A stretch of DNA of 40,750 nt from ZC4RG42 sp036676355 (GCA_036676355.1 JAKFDA010000045.1:1-40750), one strand, 5' to 3'; positions 15,618-25,424 are shown, numbered from the stretch's first letter. Notes: a model not told the origin generated them from the sequence alone. A program made the numbers and translations.

Positions 15618-16727
15618 ATGAACCTATTAAAGACAAACCGCGAGACGCTACTCAAGCCCTTGCAGGCGGTGTCGGGGATCATTGAGAGGCGACATACCTT
15701 ACCGATACTTTCCAACGTACTGATCGAGCGCGATACGTCAAGATTGTCCTTCGTCGCAACGGATATCGAGATCGAAATCACAGCATCCGTCACCGTGGAT
15801 GCGAACAGCGAAGCGAAATCGATAACGGTCGGCGCGCGTAAACTGCTGGATATCCTGCGCGCGTTACCCGATGCCAGCGAGGTGACCCTTGCGTTGGCAG
15901 ACAAGCGACTGCAGGTGAGGAGCGGCAAGAGCCGGTTCAATCTGCAAACGCTACCGGCGGAAGATTTTCCCCGGCTGGCCGCGCCCGAAGGCGATAGCGT
16001 GCGTTTCGAGTTGCCGCAGAAACTGTTGAAAAACTTGTTTTCGCAGGTGCAGTACGCGATGGCGCAACAGGACATCCGCTATTACCTCAACGGATTGTTG
16101 ATGGTCATCGATGCCGGAGAATTGCGCGTGATCGCAACCGACGGTCATCGCCTGGCGTTTGCGTGCAAGGAAGTCGCTCCGAAGGATTTGGGCAAGCAGG
16201 AAGTGATACTTCCTCGCAAGACGGTACTCGAACTGGCTAAACTGTTAGCCGACACCGACGAGCCGGTTGCGATCGAGTTGACCGCCACGCAGGCGCGTTT
16301 CAAATTCGCCGACGTTCTGCTGACTTCCAAGTTGGTTGACGGCAAATTTCCGGATTACCAGCGCGTCATTCCGACACAGCATCCGAAGCGGTTGCGTCTT
16401 GACCGCGTTGCATTGCAGCAGGCCTTGCAGCGCGCGGCCATTCTCACCAGCGACAAATTCCGCGGTGTGCGTTGGGTGCTGGCGGAAAATAGTTTGAAGA
16501 TCAGTTGCAGTAATACCGAGCAGGAAGAAGCGCAGGAAGAACTCGATGTGGCCTATGAAGGCGACGCGTTGGATATCGGCTTCAACGTCGGCTATCTCCT
16601 CGACGTCTTGAACAATCTGGACGTGAATGAAGTTGATGTTGCGCTCGGCGATTCGAACTCGAGTGCCCTCATTACCGTCCCCGAGCGCGATGACTTCAAA
16701 TATGTCGTCATGCCGATGCGTATTTAG
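15618..16727 (+). CDS. dnaN: DNA polymerase III subunit beta (sliding clamp)
   Basis: Processivity clamp of the replicative polymerase; the dimer encircles DNA and docks polymerase, MutS, Hda and others. The 369-residue length is normal, with three topologically similar domains. Recognisable parts include the N-terminal PLQAVSGIIERRHTLPILSN, the IATDGHRLA motif and the C-terminal VMPMRI that forms part of the peptide-binding pocket. The ATG at 15618 has a GGAAAGA site upstream. gyrB follows after nine bases. Confidence 0.99.
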   Translation: MNLLKTNRETLLKPLQAVSGIIERRHTLPILSNVLIERDTSRLSFVATDIEIEITASVTVDANSEAKSITVGARKLLDILRALPDASEVTLALADKRLQVRSGKSRFNLQTLPAEDFPRLAAPEGDSVRFELPQKLLKNLFSQVQYAMAQQDIRYYLNGLLMVIDAGELRVIATDGHRLAFACKEVAPKDLGKQEVILPRKTVLELAKLLADTDEPVAIELTATQARFKFADVLLTSKLVDGKFPDYQRVIPTQHPKRLRLDRVALQQALQRAAILTSDKFRGVRWVLAENSLKISCSNTEQEEAQEELDVAYEGDALDIGFNVGYLLDVLNNLDVNEVDVALGDSNSSALITVPERDDFKYVVMPMRI

Positions 16728-16736
16728 GAATAAGAA

Positions 16737-19169
16737 ATGACAGACGAGCTTCGCCAGGAAGATGAAACCAACAAGCCCGCGCGCAACACGGCCTACGATT
16801 CCTCGAGCATCAAAATGCTCAAGGGGCTCGAAGCGGTGCGCAAGCGCCCTGGCATGTATATCGGCGACACGTCGGACGGCACCGGTCTGCATCACATGGT
16901 GTTCGAAGTTGTCGATAACGCCGTAGACGAGGCGCTCGGCGGCTACTGCGATGAAATCGTCGTCACCATTCACACCGACAATTCAATCAGCGTGACGGAT
17001 AACGGACGCGGCATTCCGGTAGGTATTCACAAGGAAGATGAACTGCAGCGCTCGGCGGCGGAAATCGTCATGACCGAACTGCACGCGGGCGGAAAATTCG
17101 ACAGCAATTCCTACAAGGTATCCGGGGGTCTGCACGGCGTGGGTGTTTCCGTCGTCAATGCGCTGTCCGACTGGCTGCGCCTGACCATCCGTCGCAATGG
17201 CGCGGCGCACTTCCTCGAATTCCGTAAGGGCGTGCCGGTCGAGCCGCTCAAGGTGCTCGGAAAGACAGAACGCCACGGTACCGAGGTGCACTTTCTGGCG
17301 AGCAAGGAAGTCTTCGGCGATATCGACTTCCATTACGACATCCTCGCGCGCCGTTTGCGCGAACTGTCGTTTCTGAATAACGGCGTAAATGTCCGCCTGG
17401 TCGATCAACGCACCGGTAACGAGGAGGTTTTTTCCTACAGCGGCGGTGTGCGCGGGTTTGTCGAGTTCATCAACCGCAACAAGAATGTACTGCATCCGAA
17501 TATTTTCCAGGCGACCGGTGAGCGTGACGGGATATCGGTCGATGTGTCCATGCAGTGGAACGATTCGTATCAGGAGTCGGTGTTGTGCTTCACCAACAAC
17601 ATTCCGCAGCGCGACGGCGGCACCCATCTGACCGGTTTGCGCGCGGCGATGACCCGTACCCTCGGTCGTTATATCGAACAGAACGACATCGCGAAGAAAG
17701 CCAAGGTCGAGGCGACCGGCGACGATATGCGCGAAGGCCTCACTTGCGTTCTGTCGGTGAAAGCACCGGAACCGAAGTTTTCTTCCCAGACCAAAGACAA
17801 GCTCGTGTCGTCGGAAGTGCGGCCGGTGGTGGAAGAGATTGTGGCCGAGAAGCTGATGGAGTTTCTGCTCGAACGGCCGAACGATGCGCGCATCGTTACC
17901 GGGAAAATCGTCGAGGCTGCGCGCGCACGTGAAGCGGCGCGCCGGGCGCGCGAAATTACGCGTCGCAAAGGGGTGTTGGACGGCATGGGTCTGCCAGGCA
18001 AACTGGCTGATTGCCAGGAGAAGGATCCGTCGTTATGCGAGCTTTATCTGGTCGAGGGCGATTCCGCGGGCGGCTCCGCCAAACAGGGCCGCGATCGCAA
18101 ATTCCAGGCGATCTTGCCGCTGAAAGGCAAGATTCTAAACGTCGAGCGGGCGCGCTTCGACAAGCTGATTGCCTTCGCCGAGATTGCCACGCTGATTACC
18201 GCACTCGGGACCGGCATCAAGGACGATTACAACCCGGAGAAGCTGCGCTATCACCGCATCATCATCATGACCGACGCGGACGTCGATGGCGCACATATCC
18301 GGACGCTGCTGTTGACTTTTTTCTATCGGCAAATGCCCGATCTGATCGAGCGCGGCCACATATACATTGCCCAACCGCCGCTATACAAGGTGAAGGTCGG
18401 CAAAGACGAACGATATCTGCGCGACGATTACGAGCGCGATCAGCACATGCTCAAGCAGGCGCTGGTTGGCGCGGCGCTCTACCCGCACGAAAACGCAGAA
18501 CCGATCGCGGGCGAAGCGCTGGCGCAGCTTGCGCGGTCCTATTTGCTTGCTGCGGCGGTGATCAATCGCCTTGCCCGCCTCATGGACCCGGCGGCGCTGC
18601 GCGCGATTCTGTATGGCGCACGCCTTGATGTGTCGAACGGCGATGCGGCGCGCGCCAGCGCGGAGGCGCTCGCTGCGAAATTCCCCGTCGATGACGCGAA
18701 GGTATACGCGCGTTATGCCGACAAGCAGGAACGCCACCAGATCGTTGTCGAGCGGGCGCGTTACGGCAACGTGCGCACAACGATATTCGATGAAGATTTC
18801 TTATTGTCCGGTGACTACCGGCAACTTGCCGAAACGGCGCAGCTGATCGAAGGATTGGTAGGTCGCGGGGCTTACGTCGAGCGCGGAGATCACAAGCAAC
18901 TGGTCAGCAAATTCGGCCAGGCGGTCGACTGGTTGCAGCGCGAGGTCGAGCGCAATGCGACCGTGCAGCGCTACAAGGGCTTGGGCGAAATGAACCCGGA
19001 GCAGTTGTGGGAAACCACGATGGATCCGAATTCGCGCCGCCTGCTCAAAGTCCAGATCGACGATGCCATTGCCGCCGATGAGATCTTCACCCGGCTGATG
19101 GGCGACGAAGTGGAACCGCGCCGTGAATTCATCGAGCGTAACGCTCTGGTCGCGCGACTCGATGTCTGA
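16737..19169 (+). CDS. gyrB: DNA gyrase subunit B
   Basis: ATPase subunit of gyrase, which with GyrA introduces negative supercoils. The 810-residue product has the GHKL ATPase domain with Asn61 in VVDNAVDEAL and DNGRGIP (88-94). The transducer domain, the TOPRIM domain with EGDSAGG (catalytic Glu440) and the metal-binding DADVDG (513-518) follow, then the extra insert of about 165 residues typical of proteobacterial GyrB. It is presumably in an operon with dnaN. It ends 11 bases from the convergent topB with no terminator visible between them. Confidence 0.99.
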   Translation: MTDELRQEDETNKPARNTAYDSSSIKMLKGLEAVRKRPGMYIGDTSDGTGLHHMVFEVVDNAVDEALGGYCDEIVVTIHTDNSISVTDNGRGIPVGIHKEDELQRSAAEIVMTELHAGGKFDSNSYKVSGGLHGVGVSVVNALSDWLRLTIRRNGAAHFLEFRKGVPVEPLKVLGKTERHGTEVHFLASKEVFGDIDFHYDILARRLRELSFLNNGVNVRLVDQRTGNEEVFSYSGGVRGFVEFINRNKNVLHPNIFQATGERDGISVDVSMQWNDSYQESVLCFTNNIPQRDGGTHLTGLRAAMTRTLGRYIEQNDIAKKAKVEATGDDMREGLTCVLSVKAPEPKFSSQTKDKLVSSEVRPVVEEIVAEKLMEFLLERPNDARIVTGKIVEAARAREAARRAREITRRKGVLDGMGLPGKLADCQEKDPSLCELYLVEGDSAGGSAKQGRDRKFQAILPLKGKILNVERARFDKLIAFAEIATLITALGTGIKDDYNPEKLRYHRIIIMTDADVDGAHIRTLLLTFFYRQMPDLIERGHIYIAQPPLYKVKVGKDERYLRDDYERDQHMLKQALVGAALYPHENAEPIAGEALAQLARSYLLAAAVINRLARLMDPAALRAILYGARLDVSNGDAARASAEALAAKFPVDDAKVYARYADKQERHQIVVERARYGNVRTTIFDEDFLLSGDYRQLAETAQLIEGLVGRGAYVERGDHKQLVSKFGQAVDWLQREVERNATVQRYKGLGEMNPEQLWETTMDPNSRRLLKVQIDDAIAADEIFTRLMGDEVEPRREFIERNALVARLDV

Positions 19170-19180
19170 CCCGACAGTAA

Positions 19181-21796
19181 TTAGCTGCCAGCCGCCCGTT
19201 TTCGCGCCGGTGTTTTTTTCGCCGTGACCTTCTTGGCGGTGGTTTTCTTCGCAGTCGGCCGCTTGGCCGTGGTTTTGGCCTTCTTCGCTTCAATTGCGTC
19301 GGCGGTTGTCGTCACCACCTTCTTTGCCGCCGTTTTGGCGCCTTTTTTCGCTTCGCGCGGCGCGAATTCAAAACCGATCTTGCCGTCCGGCTGGCGAACC
19401 AGGAATGCCGAGAAAGGCCTTCCTTTCTTGGAAATGAATCGATGCAGCAAGTCGGTCTTGCCTGTGCCGAGCAACTTCACCACTTGTTCTGATTCGATCG
19501 GACGTTGCAGAATGATCTTGCCAGTACGGAAGTTGCAGGTGCGTCCCGGGCCGACCGATTTTTCGCATACATAGGCAAGTTCGTGGTCGTAAACATTCGC
19601 GCCGCATTTAGGGCACGGACCCAGTGCGGTCTTGCCCGAGAAGTCCACCGGTTCCGCATCGTGCTCGTCCTGCTCTGATTGGCCGAAGTCGAGTTCCGTG
19701 GTGAAGTCGTCTTTCATCTTCACCATTGCAGCGAACGGACGTCCCATGCGGCTGCGGAATCCCTGTAGCGGGCCGATCGACCGCTCGCGAATGAGCTGCT
19801 CTATTTCGTCGTTCTCCATGCGCCGGCTGGCGATGATTTTCCACAACGCGAAATCGCATTGTTCGCACTGGAATTTCTTGTAGTTCTCGTGAATCGCAGC
19901 GCCGCACTTCGGGCACGGCGTGGCAAGCGTGGATAGCGGCTCGTCGATGCTGGTGCCCTGCTTGATCCGGTTCACGAGGTCACTCGTGGTGGCGACGATG
20001 TGCCGCATGAAATCCGGACGTTGCAGCCTGCCCTGCTCGATCTGGCGAAGCTTGTATTCCCAGTCGCCGGTGAGTTCGGGCGAGCGCAGTTCGTCCACGC
20101 CGAATTTGGAGAGGGCGTAGATCAGGTCGAAGGCCTTGGCCGTCGGAACGAGCTCACGCCCTTCACGGCGCACATAGTCCTCGAAAATCAGACCCTCGAT
20201 AATGGCCGCGCGTGTTGCCGGTGTGCCCAGTCCTTTTTCGCTCATCGCCTCGCGCAACTCTTCGTCGTCGACCAGTTTGCCCGCACCCTCCATTGCGGAC
20301 AGCAACGTCGCTTCGCTGTAACGCGCCGGCGGCCGCGTTTGCAGATTTTTCGCTTCGATCTCGATTGTCTGCGCCTTGCCGTCCTCCACCGGCGCCAGGG
20401 TTGCGCCCTCTCCCGCTTCGACGTCGCGTCCATAGACCGCGCGCCAGCCGGCATTCACCATCACGCGTCCTTCGGTCTTGAACGGCTCGTCTTCCACGCG
20501 TGTGATGCGAGTGGTGATGAGGTATTCCGCGGCGGGGTGAAAGACCGCCAGGAATCGCTTCGTCACCAGGTCGTACAGTTTTGCTTCGGGCTCGGACAAA
20601 TGCTTCGGCGCCTGCGTGGTCGGGATGATGGCAAAGTGATCGGAAATCTTTTCGTTGTTGAAAATGCGCTTGTTGGGACGTACCCACCCTTCTTTCAGTA
20701 CCTTCTGTGCAAACGGACCGTACCCGCGCCCGGCATCCGCGGTCTGCAGCATCTGCAGCGTTTCCTTAACCGTCGGCATATAGTCTTCCGGCAAGGCGCG
20801 CGCATCGGTACGGGGATAGGTCAGCACCTTGTGCTTTTCGTACAACGCCTGCGCGAGCGATAGCGTCGCGCGTGCGGAGAAACCGAAGCGCCCGTTCGCC
20901 TCGCGCTGCAGGCTGGTCAGGTCATAAAGCAGCGGCGGTGCTTCCGTCGACGGCTTCGATTCTTCCGTGACGATGCCGGGCTTGCCCGCGCATTTGTCGC
21001 GGATCGCTTCGGCGCGTGCCTTATCCCAAAGGCGCTCGGCGCGCGCATCTGCTTCGTCCGGTTTACGCTCGAAGCGCTCGTCGAACCAGCGGCCGGTGTA
21101 CTCGCCGCCGCCGCTCTCGAATGTGCCGTGCAATTCCCAATAGTCGCGCGCGACGAACTGTTTGATGCGCTGTTCGCGGTCGACCAGGATGGACAGGGTC
21201 GGCGTTTGCACACGTCCGACGGTGGTCTTGTAGAAGCCGCCATCTTTCGAATTGAAGGCGGTCATGGCGCGCGTGCCGTTGATGCCGATCAGCCAGTCGG
21301 ACTCCGAGCGGCAGGTCGCGGCATCGGCCAGAGGCTGCATCGCTTCGTCCGAGCGCAGGCGGCCGAATCCGTCGCGAATCGCCCCCTGCGTCATCGACTG
21401 CAGCCAGAGACGTTCGATCGGCTTCTTGGTGTTCGCATGCTGGATGATGTAGCGAAAGATCAGTTCGCCCTCGCGCCCCGCGTCGCAGGCGTTGATGACG
21501 CCGGTGACGTCTTTACGCTTGAGGAGCTTGACCAGCAGCTTGAGCCGATCCTCGGTGCGCTCGATCGGCTGCAGATCGAAGTGCGGCGGAATCACCGGAA
21601 GATGCGCGAACGACCACTTGCCGCGTTTGACTTCGTACTGTTCCGGAGCGGCGATTGCCAGCAAGTGGCCGATCGCGGAGGACAGGACGTACTGATCGCT
21701 CTCGTAGTAATCGCCGTGGCGTGTGAAACCGCCCAGTGCGCGGGCGATGTCCGCAGCGACGGACGGCTTTTCCGCAATGATGAGACGTTTGCTCAC
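19181..21796 (-). CDS. topB: DNA topoisomerase III
   Basis: Type IA topoisomerase that decatenates DNA and relaxes single-stranded crossings. The 871-residue product has an N-terminal TOPRIM domain with DAGREGE (105-111), the VGRVQTPTL motif (193-201) and the active-site Tyr327 in LTYPRTD. Two Cys4-type zinc-ribbon regions follow (CPKCG near 627 and near 727). The last 40 or so residues are a histone-H1-like Lys/Ala/Thr tail of KKTTAKK repeats that should bind DNA. The start is GTG at 21796. The domain order and the neighbour smg argue for topB rather than topA. Confidence 0.95.
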   Translation of the reverse strand: MSKRLIIAEKPSVAADIARALGGFTRHGDYYESDQYVLSSAIGHLLAIAAPEQYEVKRGKWSFAHLPVIPPHFDLQPIERTEDRLKLLVKLLKRKDVTGVINACDAGREGELIFRYIIQHANTKKPIERLWLQSMTQGAIRDGFGRLRSDEAMQPLADAATCRSESDWLIGINGTRAMTAFNSKDGGFYKTTVGRVQTPTLSILVDREQRIKQFVARDYWELHGTFESGGGEYTGRWFDERFERKPDEADARAERLWDKARAEAIRDKCAGKPGIVTEESKPSTEAPPLLYDLTSLQREANGRFGFSARATLSLAQALYEKHKVLTYPRTDARALPEDYMPTVKETLQMLQTADAGRGYGPFAQKVLKEGWVRPNKRIFNNEKISDHFAIIPTTQAPKHLSEPEAKLYDLVTKRFLAVFHPAAEYLITTRITRVEDEPFKTEGRVMVNAGWRAVYGRDVEAGEGATLAPVEDGKAQTIEIEAKNLQTRPPARYSEATLLSAMEGAGKLVDDEELREAMSEKGLGTPATRAAIIEGLIFEDYVRREGRELVPTAKAFDLIYALSKFGVDELRSPELTGDWEYKLRQIEQGRLQRPDFMRHIVATTSDLVNRIKQGTSIDEPLSTLATPCPKCGAAIHENYKKFQCEQCDFALWKIIASRRMENDEIEQLIRERSIGPLQGFRSRMGRPFAAMVKMKDDFTTELDFGQSEQDEHDAEPVDFSGKTALGPCPKCGANVYDHELAYVCEKSVGPGRTCNFRTGKIILQRPIESEQVVKLLGTGKTDLLHRFISKKGRPFSAFLVRQPDGKIGFEFAPREAKKGAKTAAKKVVTTTADAIEAKKAKTTAKRPTAKKTTAKKVTAKKTPARKRAAGS

Positions 21797-21874
21797 ATCA
21801 GCTCTTTATGAAGGCGCAAGTCGACAACGCGCGCAGTGGCACGGTAAAGACTTTGCGGCCGGGAATCGGTTTTA

Positions 21875-21897
21875 TGCGGCGCACGGATTGCGCCGCA
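21875..21897. repeat. Perfect 8-bp hairpin in the smg-topB gap
   Basis: TGCGGCGC, seven-base loop, GCGCCGCA. No T-run follows on either strand, so it is not a standard terminator. A weaker GCCTG/CAGGC hairpin lies about 40 bases away near 21934. The rest of the 183-base gap shows no gene or clear signal. Confidence 0.4.
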
Positions 21898-21979
21898 GCG
21901 TCGGCAAAGGAGCGCCGAAGTTTAAGGACAAGCCTGAAGGCAGGCAAGACGCGCCGGTGTCGGCGTGCCTCGACCGATA

Positions 21980-22438
21980 CTAATGAATATTACGCGGGCC
22001 ACCTTCGGGCAGCAGTTCTTCCAGCACGAGCGTATCGACATCACCCCGGTGCGTCCATAGCACCAGAAGGATGATGACCTTGAGCTTGTCCAGGCCCACC
22101 ACATCGTCGGGCAGCGCCATGGCGCGGTCGAGAATCACTTCGCGCAGCGAAGGAGTGAGGATACGCGCGCTTTCCAGAAAGGTGACGAAGCCGCGGCTAT
22201 GGGTCGACAGCTTGGCGTACTCTTCATCGGTGTAGCTGCGAAACGAAGTGCTGAGTTCGAAATGCTCCGGAAAACCGGTTTCGTGAGGGGGCGCCAATCC
22301 CTTCAACCAGTCCAGCGCATCACTAATCTCTTCGTCTTCAAAGCCGGCCGCGGTGAGTTTGCGCGCAAGCGTGTCGTGATCCGGATAAGCGTCGTTTTGG
22401 TAATAACTCTCAAACAGATAGACGAGAACGTCGAACAT
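21980..22438 (-). CDS. smg: Smg family protein (DUF494)
   Basis: A 152-residue protein of the Smg/DUF494 family, found next to dprA in many proteobacteria; its biochemical role is not established. It begins MFDVLVYLFESYYQ, the typical family N-terminus, which fixes the start at ATG 22438 although the open frame extends further upstream. The C-terminal VIILLVLWTHRGD segment is also characteristic. The start lies 17 bases after the dprA stop, so the two are likely co-transcribed. Confidence 0.93.
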   Translation of the reverse strand: MFDVLVYLFESYYQNDAYPDHDTLARKLTAAGFEDEEISDALDWLKGLAPPHETGFPEHFELSTSFRSYTDEEYAKLSTHSRGFVTFLESARILTPSLREVILDRAMALPDDVVGLDKLKVIILLVLWTHRGDVDTLVLEELLPEGGPRNIH

Positions 22439-22455
22439 TTGAATGCTGTGCACTC

Positions 22456-23541
22456 CTAAGGTATGCGCTGATATCGACCGCCAGGCAGACATGCGACCCT
22501 TCCGTCCAGCTCGAGTTCTAACAGGATCGCTGATACAGAATCGGGCGTCAAGCCGCTGCGTGTACACAATATGTCGATGCTGCACGGGTCATGACCGAGG
22601 TGCTGCAGCAGACTATGCTCGCTTGCGACATGCAGCGATCCGTCTTTTTCCGGTGCCGGCGTTGTCCCCCACGCGCCGAGTTCTTCGAGCACATCCTGCG
22701 CGCTATCGACGAGCTTGGCGCCTTGTTTGATCAGGGCATGGCACCCCTTGGACAACGGCGAATGAATCGACCCGGGAATGGCGAATAACTCGCGCCCCTG
22801 TTCGCCGGCGTAGCGCGCGGTGATGAGCGACCCGCTCGACAACGCCGCTTCGATAACCAACACACCTTTGGATAAGCCGCTGATAAGCCGGTTGCGACGG
22901 GGAAAGTTGAGCGAAATCGCTGCGGTGCCGAGCGGAAATTCGCTGACCAACGCACCGTCTTTGGCGATCGCTTCGTACAGCGATGTATTTCGGGTCGGAT
23001 AACGCACGTCGACACCGGTTCCCAATACCGCAACGGTCGAAGCGGGTGCGCGTAACGCACCACGATGTGCTGCTGCGTCGATGCCGAGCGCCAGGCCGCT
23101 GACGATGGTCAGTCCTGCGTGGCTCAACGCCGCGCTGAACTGTTCCGCATTGCTCAAACCTTGTGCCGTCGCGTTGCGACTACCGACGACTGCAAGCATC
23201 GGCCGCGCCAGCAGATCGGCCTTGCCCAACACGTACAGCAAGGTAGGCGGGCCGGAAATCTCCAGCAATGCGGCGGGATAAGCGCTATCCGCCAGCGTCA
23301 GAATATGATGATCAGGCTCGCATGACCAGGCGAGCGCCGCCGCGATTTGCTCGTCTGCGTCATGCGCGAGCAGGCGTCGTGCGAGTTCATCGCCGATGCA
23401 TTTGGTCAAGGCCGGATAGCCTGCGGCAAAAACGCGGGACGGCAGGCCGAAGGCCGATAAGAGCTTGCGTTGTCCCTGCGGTCCCAGGCCGGGAACGAGG
23501 GTCAGTCGAAGCCAGAATGCCAACTCAGGATCGCGGGTCAT
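22456..23541 (-). CDS. dprA: DNA processing protein DprA
   Basis: DprA (Smf) loads RecA on incoming single-stranded DNA during natural transformation and protects it. The 361-residue product has an N-terminal helical SAM-like domain (about 1-70), the Rossmann-type core with VVGSRNAT, SGLALGIDAAAHRGAL, FPRRNRLISGLS and VIEAALSSGSLITA, and a C-terminal winged-helix DML1-like domain. The ATG at 23541 with a GAGG site is preferred over an upstream in-frame extension. Presence of dprA alone does not prove the cell is transformable. Confidence 0.96.
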   Translation of the reverse strand: MTRDPELAFWLRLTLVPGLGPQGQRKLLSAFGLPSRVFAAGYPALTKCIGDELARRLLAHDADEQIAAALAWSCEPDHHILTLADSAYPAALLEISGPPTLLYVLGKADLLARPMLAVVGSRNATAQGLSNAEQFSAALSHAGLTIVSGLALGIDAAAHRGALRAPASTVAVLGTGVDVRYPTRNTSLYEAIAKDGALVSEFPLGTAAISLNFPRRNRLISGLSKGVLVIEAALSSGSLITARYAGEQGRELFAIPGSIHSPLSKGCHALIKQGAKLVDSAQDVLEELGAWGTTPAPEKDGSLHVASEHSLLQHLGHDPCSIDILCTRSGLTPDSVSAILLELELDGRVACLPGGRYQRIP

Positions 23542-23655
23542 CACATGACCTCGAAGTGTTTGCGTGAGCGCTGATCGAGAGTCCCTGGTGTACCTGAAGC
23601 TTCCTGATCTTGAACCATGTGCAACGGCGCTATACCCCATTGCACGGGCTGGTTC

Positions 23656-24783
23656 CTAGGGGTTGCTGACGCGGTCTCCGGGGGCAACCTGCTTTTCGGC
23701 CTGGACGATCAATGCATACGAGAGATTCTCGAAAACGCGGAACACCATCGCCAGACCGTAACGTTCTTCCGGAAGCACCACCGGCTTCGGCCGCGCCTCA
23801 CCCATATACCACGGACCCACGCTGCGGTCGCGCGGCAAAACCAGGCCGCGTTCCAAGGCCAGCACATGGCCCGGTTCGATACCGTCGCTCGCACCCACGT
23901 TCAACGTGATCATCGATAGCGGGCCAGCTTCATCATAACTGCCGTACACCGATTTGAGGCCGTGGTCTTGTTTGCCCGAGTAGTAGCTGGTGCGGGCATC
24001 GGTGCGGCCGTTGTACAGTGACATGACGCGCGCGCGAATTTTGTTGTCCGGCGCGTGCGGCACGTAGTGGAAAATGGTCGGCGGTTGCGCAGCCACCAGA
24101 CGGTCGCCTTCACCGATCTCGCGTTGTGCGGCAACGATTTTCAGTTTGGCCGGATCGCCGGCTTTGACAACGCGCGCGGTACCCAGATAGATCGCCTCGT
24201 AGCCCAGCGTTTCCTCGGTGTCGGGATCGACCAGCGCGGCGCCGGGTCGATAAACATTCCAGACCTCGGCAGGCGAGTCGCCCAAGCCTTCTACATATGC
24301 AACGTTCCCTACGCCCAGGTTTACACGACCCTCCTCAGTCGCCACGATCCGGGGCGCCTTGTCGAGTCCATCCTTTTCCACTACCAAAGGCTGGGAGAGG
24401 AAAGGATCGATCATCCTGGCCGGAATCGTCGGCACCGGTTCGGCGTCGAGCGAGGTTTCGCGCACGCGCGGCGAGAGTTTGCCGTCTTGCTCCGCGCGAC
24501 TCTGCAGCAGCAGCTTCATATTGGCGCGATCGAAAATCACGGTATCGCCGGGATAGATCCAGTGCGGATCCTTGATCTGAGCTTTGTTCAGTCCCCAGAT
24601 TTCCGGCCAGCGCCAAGGATCTTTCAGAAAGCGGCCGGAAATGTCCCACAGCGTATCGCCTTTGACGACCACGTAACGGTCCGGCGCGTCCGGCTGCACT
24701 TGCAGAACGTTGCCCTTCGCGGCCCAGGTGACGGGCGCCGCCAGCGCGAGGACGAGAAAAAACGCTGTGCTAGACTTGAACAT
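23656..24783 (-). CDS. LysM domain envelope protein
   Basis: A 375-residue exported protein. A signal peptide (MFKSSTAFFLVLALAAPVTWA, residues 1-21) is followed by one LysM domain (about 37-84: VVVKGDTLWDISGRFL through IYPGDTVIF), which binds peptidoglycan. The remainder, about 290 residues, has no domain I can name but is conserved next to dprA in betaproteobacteria. It diverges from def, with the shared 115-base upstream region containing a small ACTGC/GCAGT palindrome. The function is probably in the cell wall; a catalytic role is not evident. Confidence 0.9.
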   Translation of the reverse strand: MFKSSTAFFLVLALAAPVTWAAKGNVLQVQPDAPDRYVVVKGDTLWDISGRFLKDPWRWPEIWGLNKAQIKDPHWIYPGDTVIFDRANMKLLLQSRAEQDGKLSPRVRETSLDAEPVPTIPARMIDPFLSQPLVVEKDGLDKAPRIVATEEGRVNLGVGNVAYVEGLGDSPAEVWNVYRPGAALVDPDTEETLGYEAIYLGTARVVKAGDPAKLKIVAAQREIGEGDRLVAAQPPTIFHYVPHAPDNKIRARVMSLYNGRTDARTSYYSGKQDHGLKSVYGSYDEAGPLSMITLNVGASDGIEPGHVLALERGLVLPRDRSVGPWYMGEARPKPVVLPEERYGLAMVFRVFENLSYALIVQAEKQVAPGDRVSNP

Positions 24784-24898
24784 AAAGGCCTCGATCCGAT
24801 CTAAGCCATGTAAAGGCTTGATTTGTCTTGAACTGCTGCGGCAGTCTAAGACTTTTCATGACCAAAGCATATTCAACTATTTCACGCAGCAGGAATTT

Positions 24899-25402
24899 AT
24901 GTCGCTTCTTCCAATACTTCGCTATCCGGACGATCGACTGCACATCGTCGCGCAGCCGGTCAGGGTCGTGGACGATGAAATCCGGACGCTGGTGCGCAAT
25001 ATGGCGGACACCATGTACGACGCGCCCGGCATTGGACTCGCGGCGACGCAGGTCGACGTGCACAAACGCGTCATCGTGATCGATATCTCCGAAACGCGTG
25101 ATGATCTGCTGGTCCTGATCAATCCGGAAATCATCGCACGGGAAGGCGAGCAGGAATGCGAGGAAGGTTGTCTTTCGGTGCCGGGAATTTTCGATTACGT
25201 CACGCGCGCCGAGCAGGTCATCGTTCGCGCGCTCGATGAAAACGGCAATGTCTTTGAGCGCGCCGCCAGTGGCTTGCTTGCCGTGTGCATTCAGCACGAG
25301 ATGGACCATCTCGAGGGCAAGGTGTTTGTCGAGTATCTTTCGCGGCTCAAGCAGACGCGTATTCGCGCCAAACTGCTGAAACAGCAACGCCAAGTCGCCT
25401 AG
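24899..25402 (+). CDS. def: Peptide deformylase
   Basis: Metalloenzyme that removes the formyl group from N-terminal Met of new proteins. The 167-residue product has all three motifs: GIGLAATQ (44-51), EEGCLS with metal ligand Cys91, and QHEMDH with ligands His133 and His137 and catalytic Glu134. I chose ATG 24899, with an AGGA site, where the protein begins SLLPILRYPD; the longer open frame upstream is not used. fmt follows after 22 bases, the usual pair acting at opposite ends of formyl-Met use. Confidence 0.98.
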   Translation: MSLLPILRYPDDRLHIVAQPVRVVDDEIRTLVRNMADTMYDAPGIGLAATQVDVHKRVIVIDISETRDDLLVLINPEIIAREGEQECEEGCLSVPGIFDYVTRAEQVIVRALDENGNVFERAASGLLAVCIQHEMDHLEGKVFVEYLSRLKQTRIRAKLLKQQRQVA

Positions 25403-25424
25403 CGACAAGCGCGGCGCGTCGAAC

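Noticed and set aside
15427..15621. Small frame of 64 codons in the dnaA-dnaN gap
   Set aside because: It covers the DnaA-box cluster, has no ribosome binding site and runs into the dnaN start; an origin region explains the sequence better.
21808..22074. Small plus-strand frames in the smg-topB gap
   Set aside because: They run into the opposite strand of smg, lack ribosome binding sites and give Arg-rich sequence typical of chance frames.
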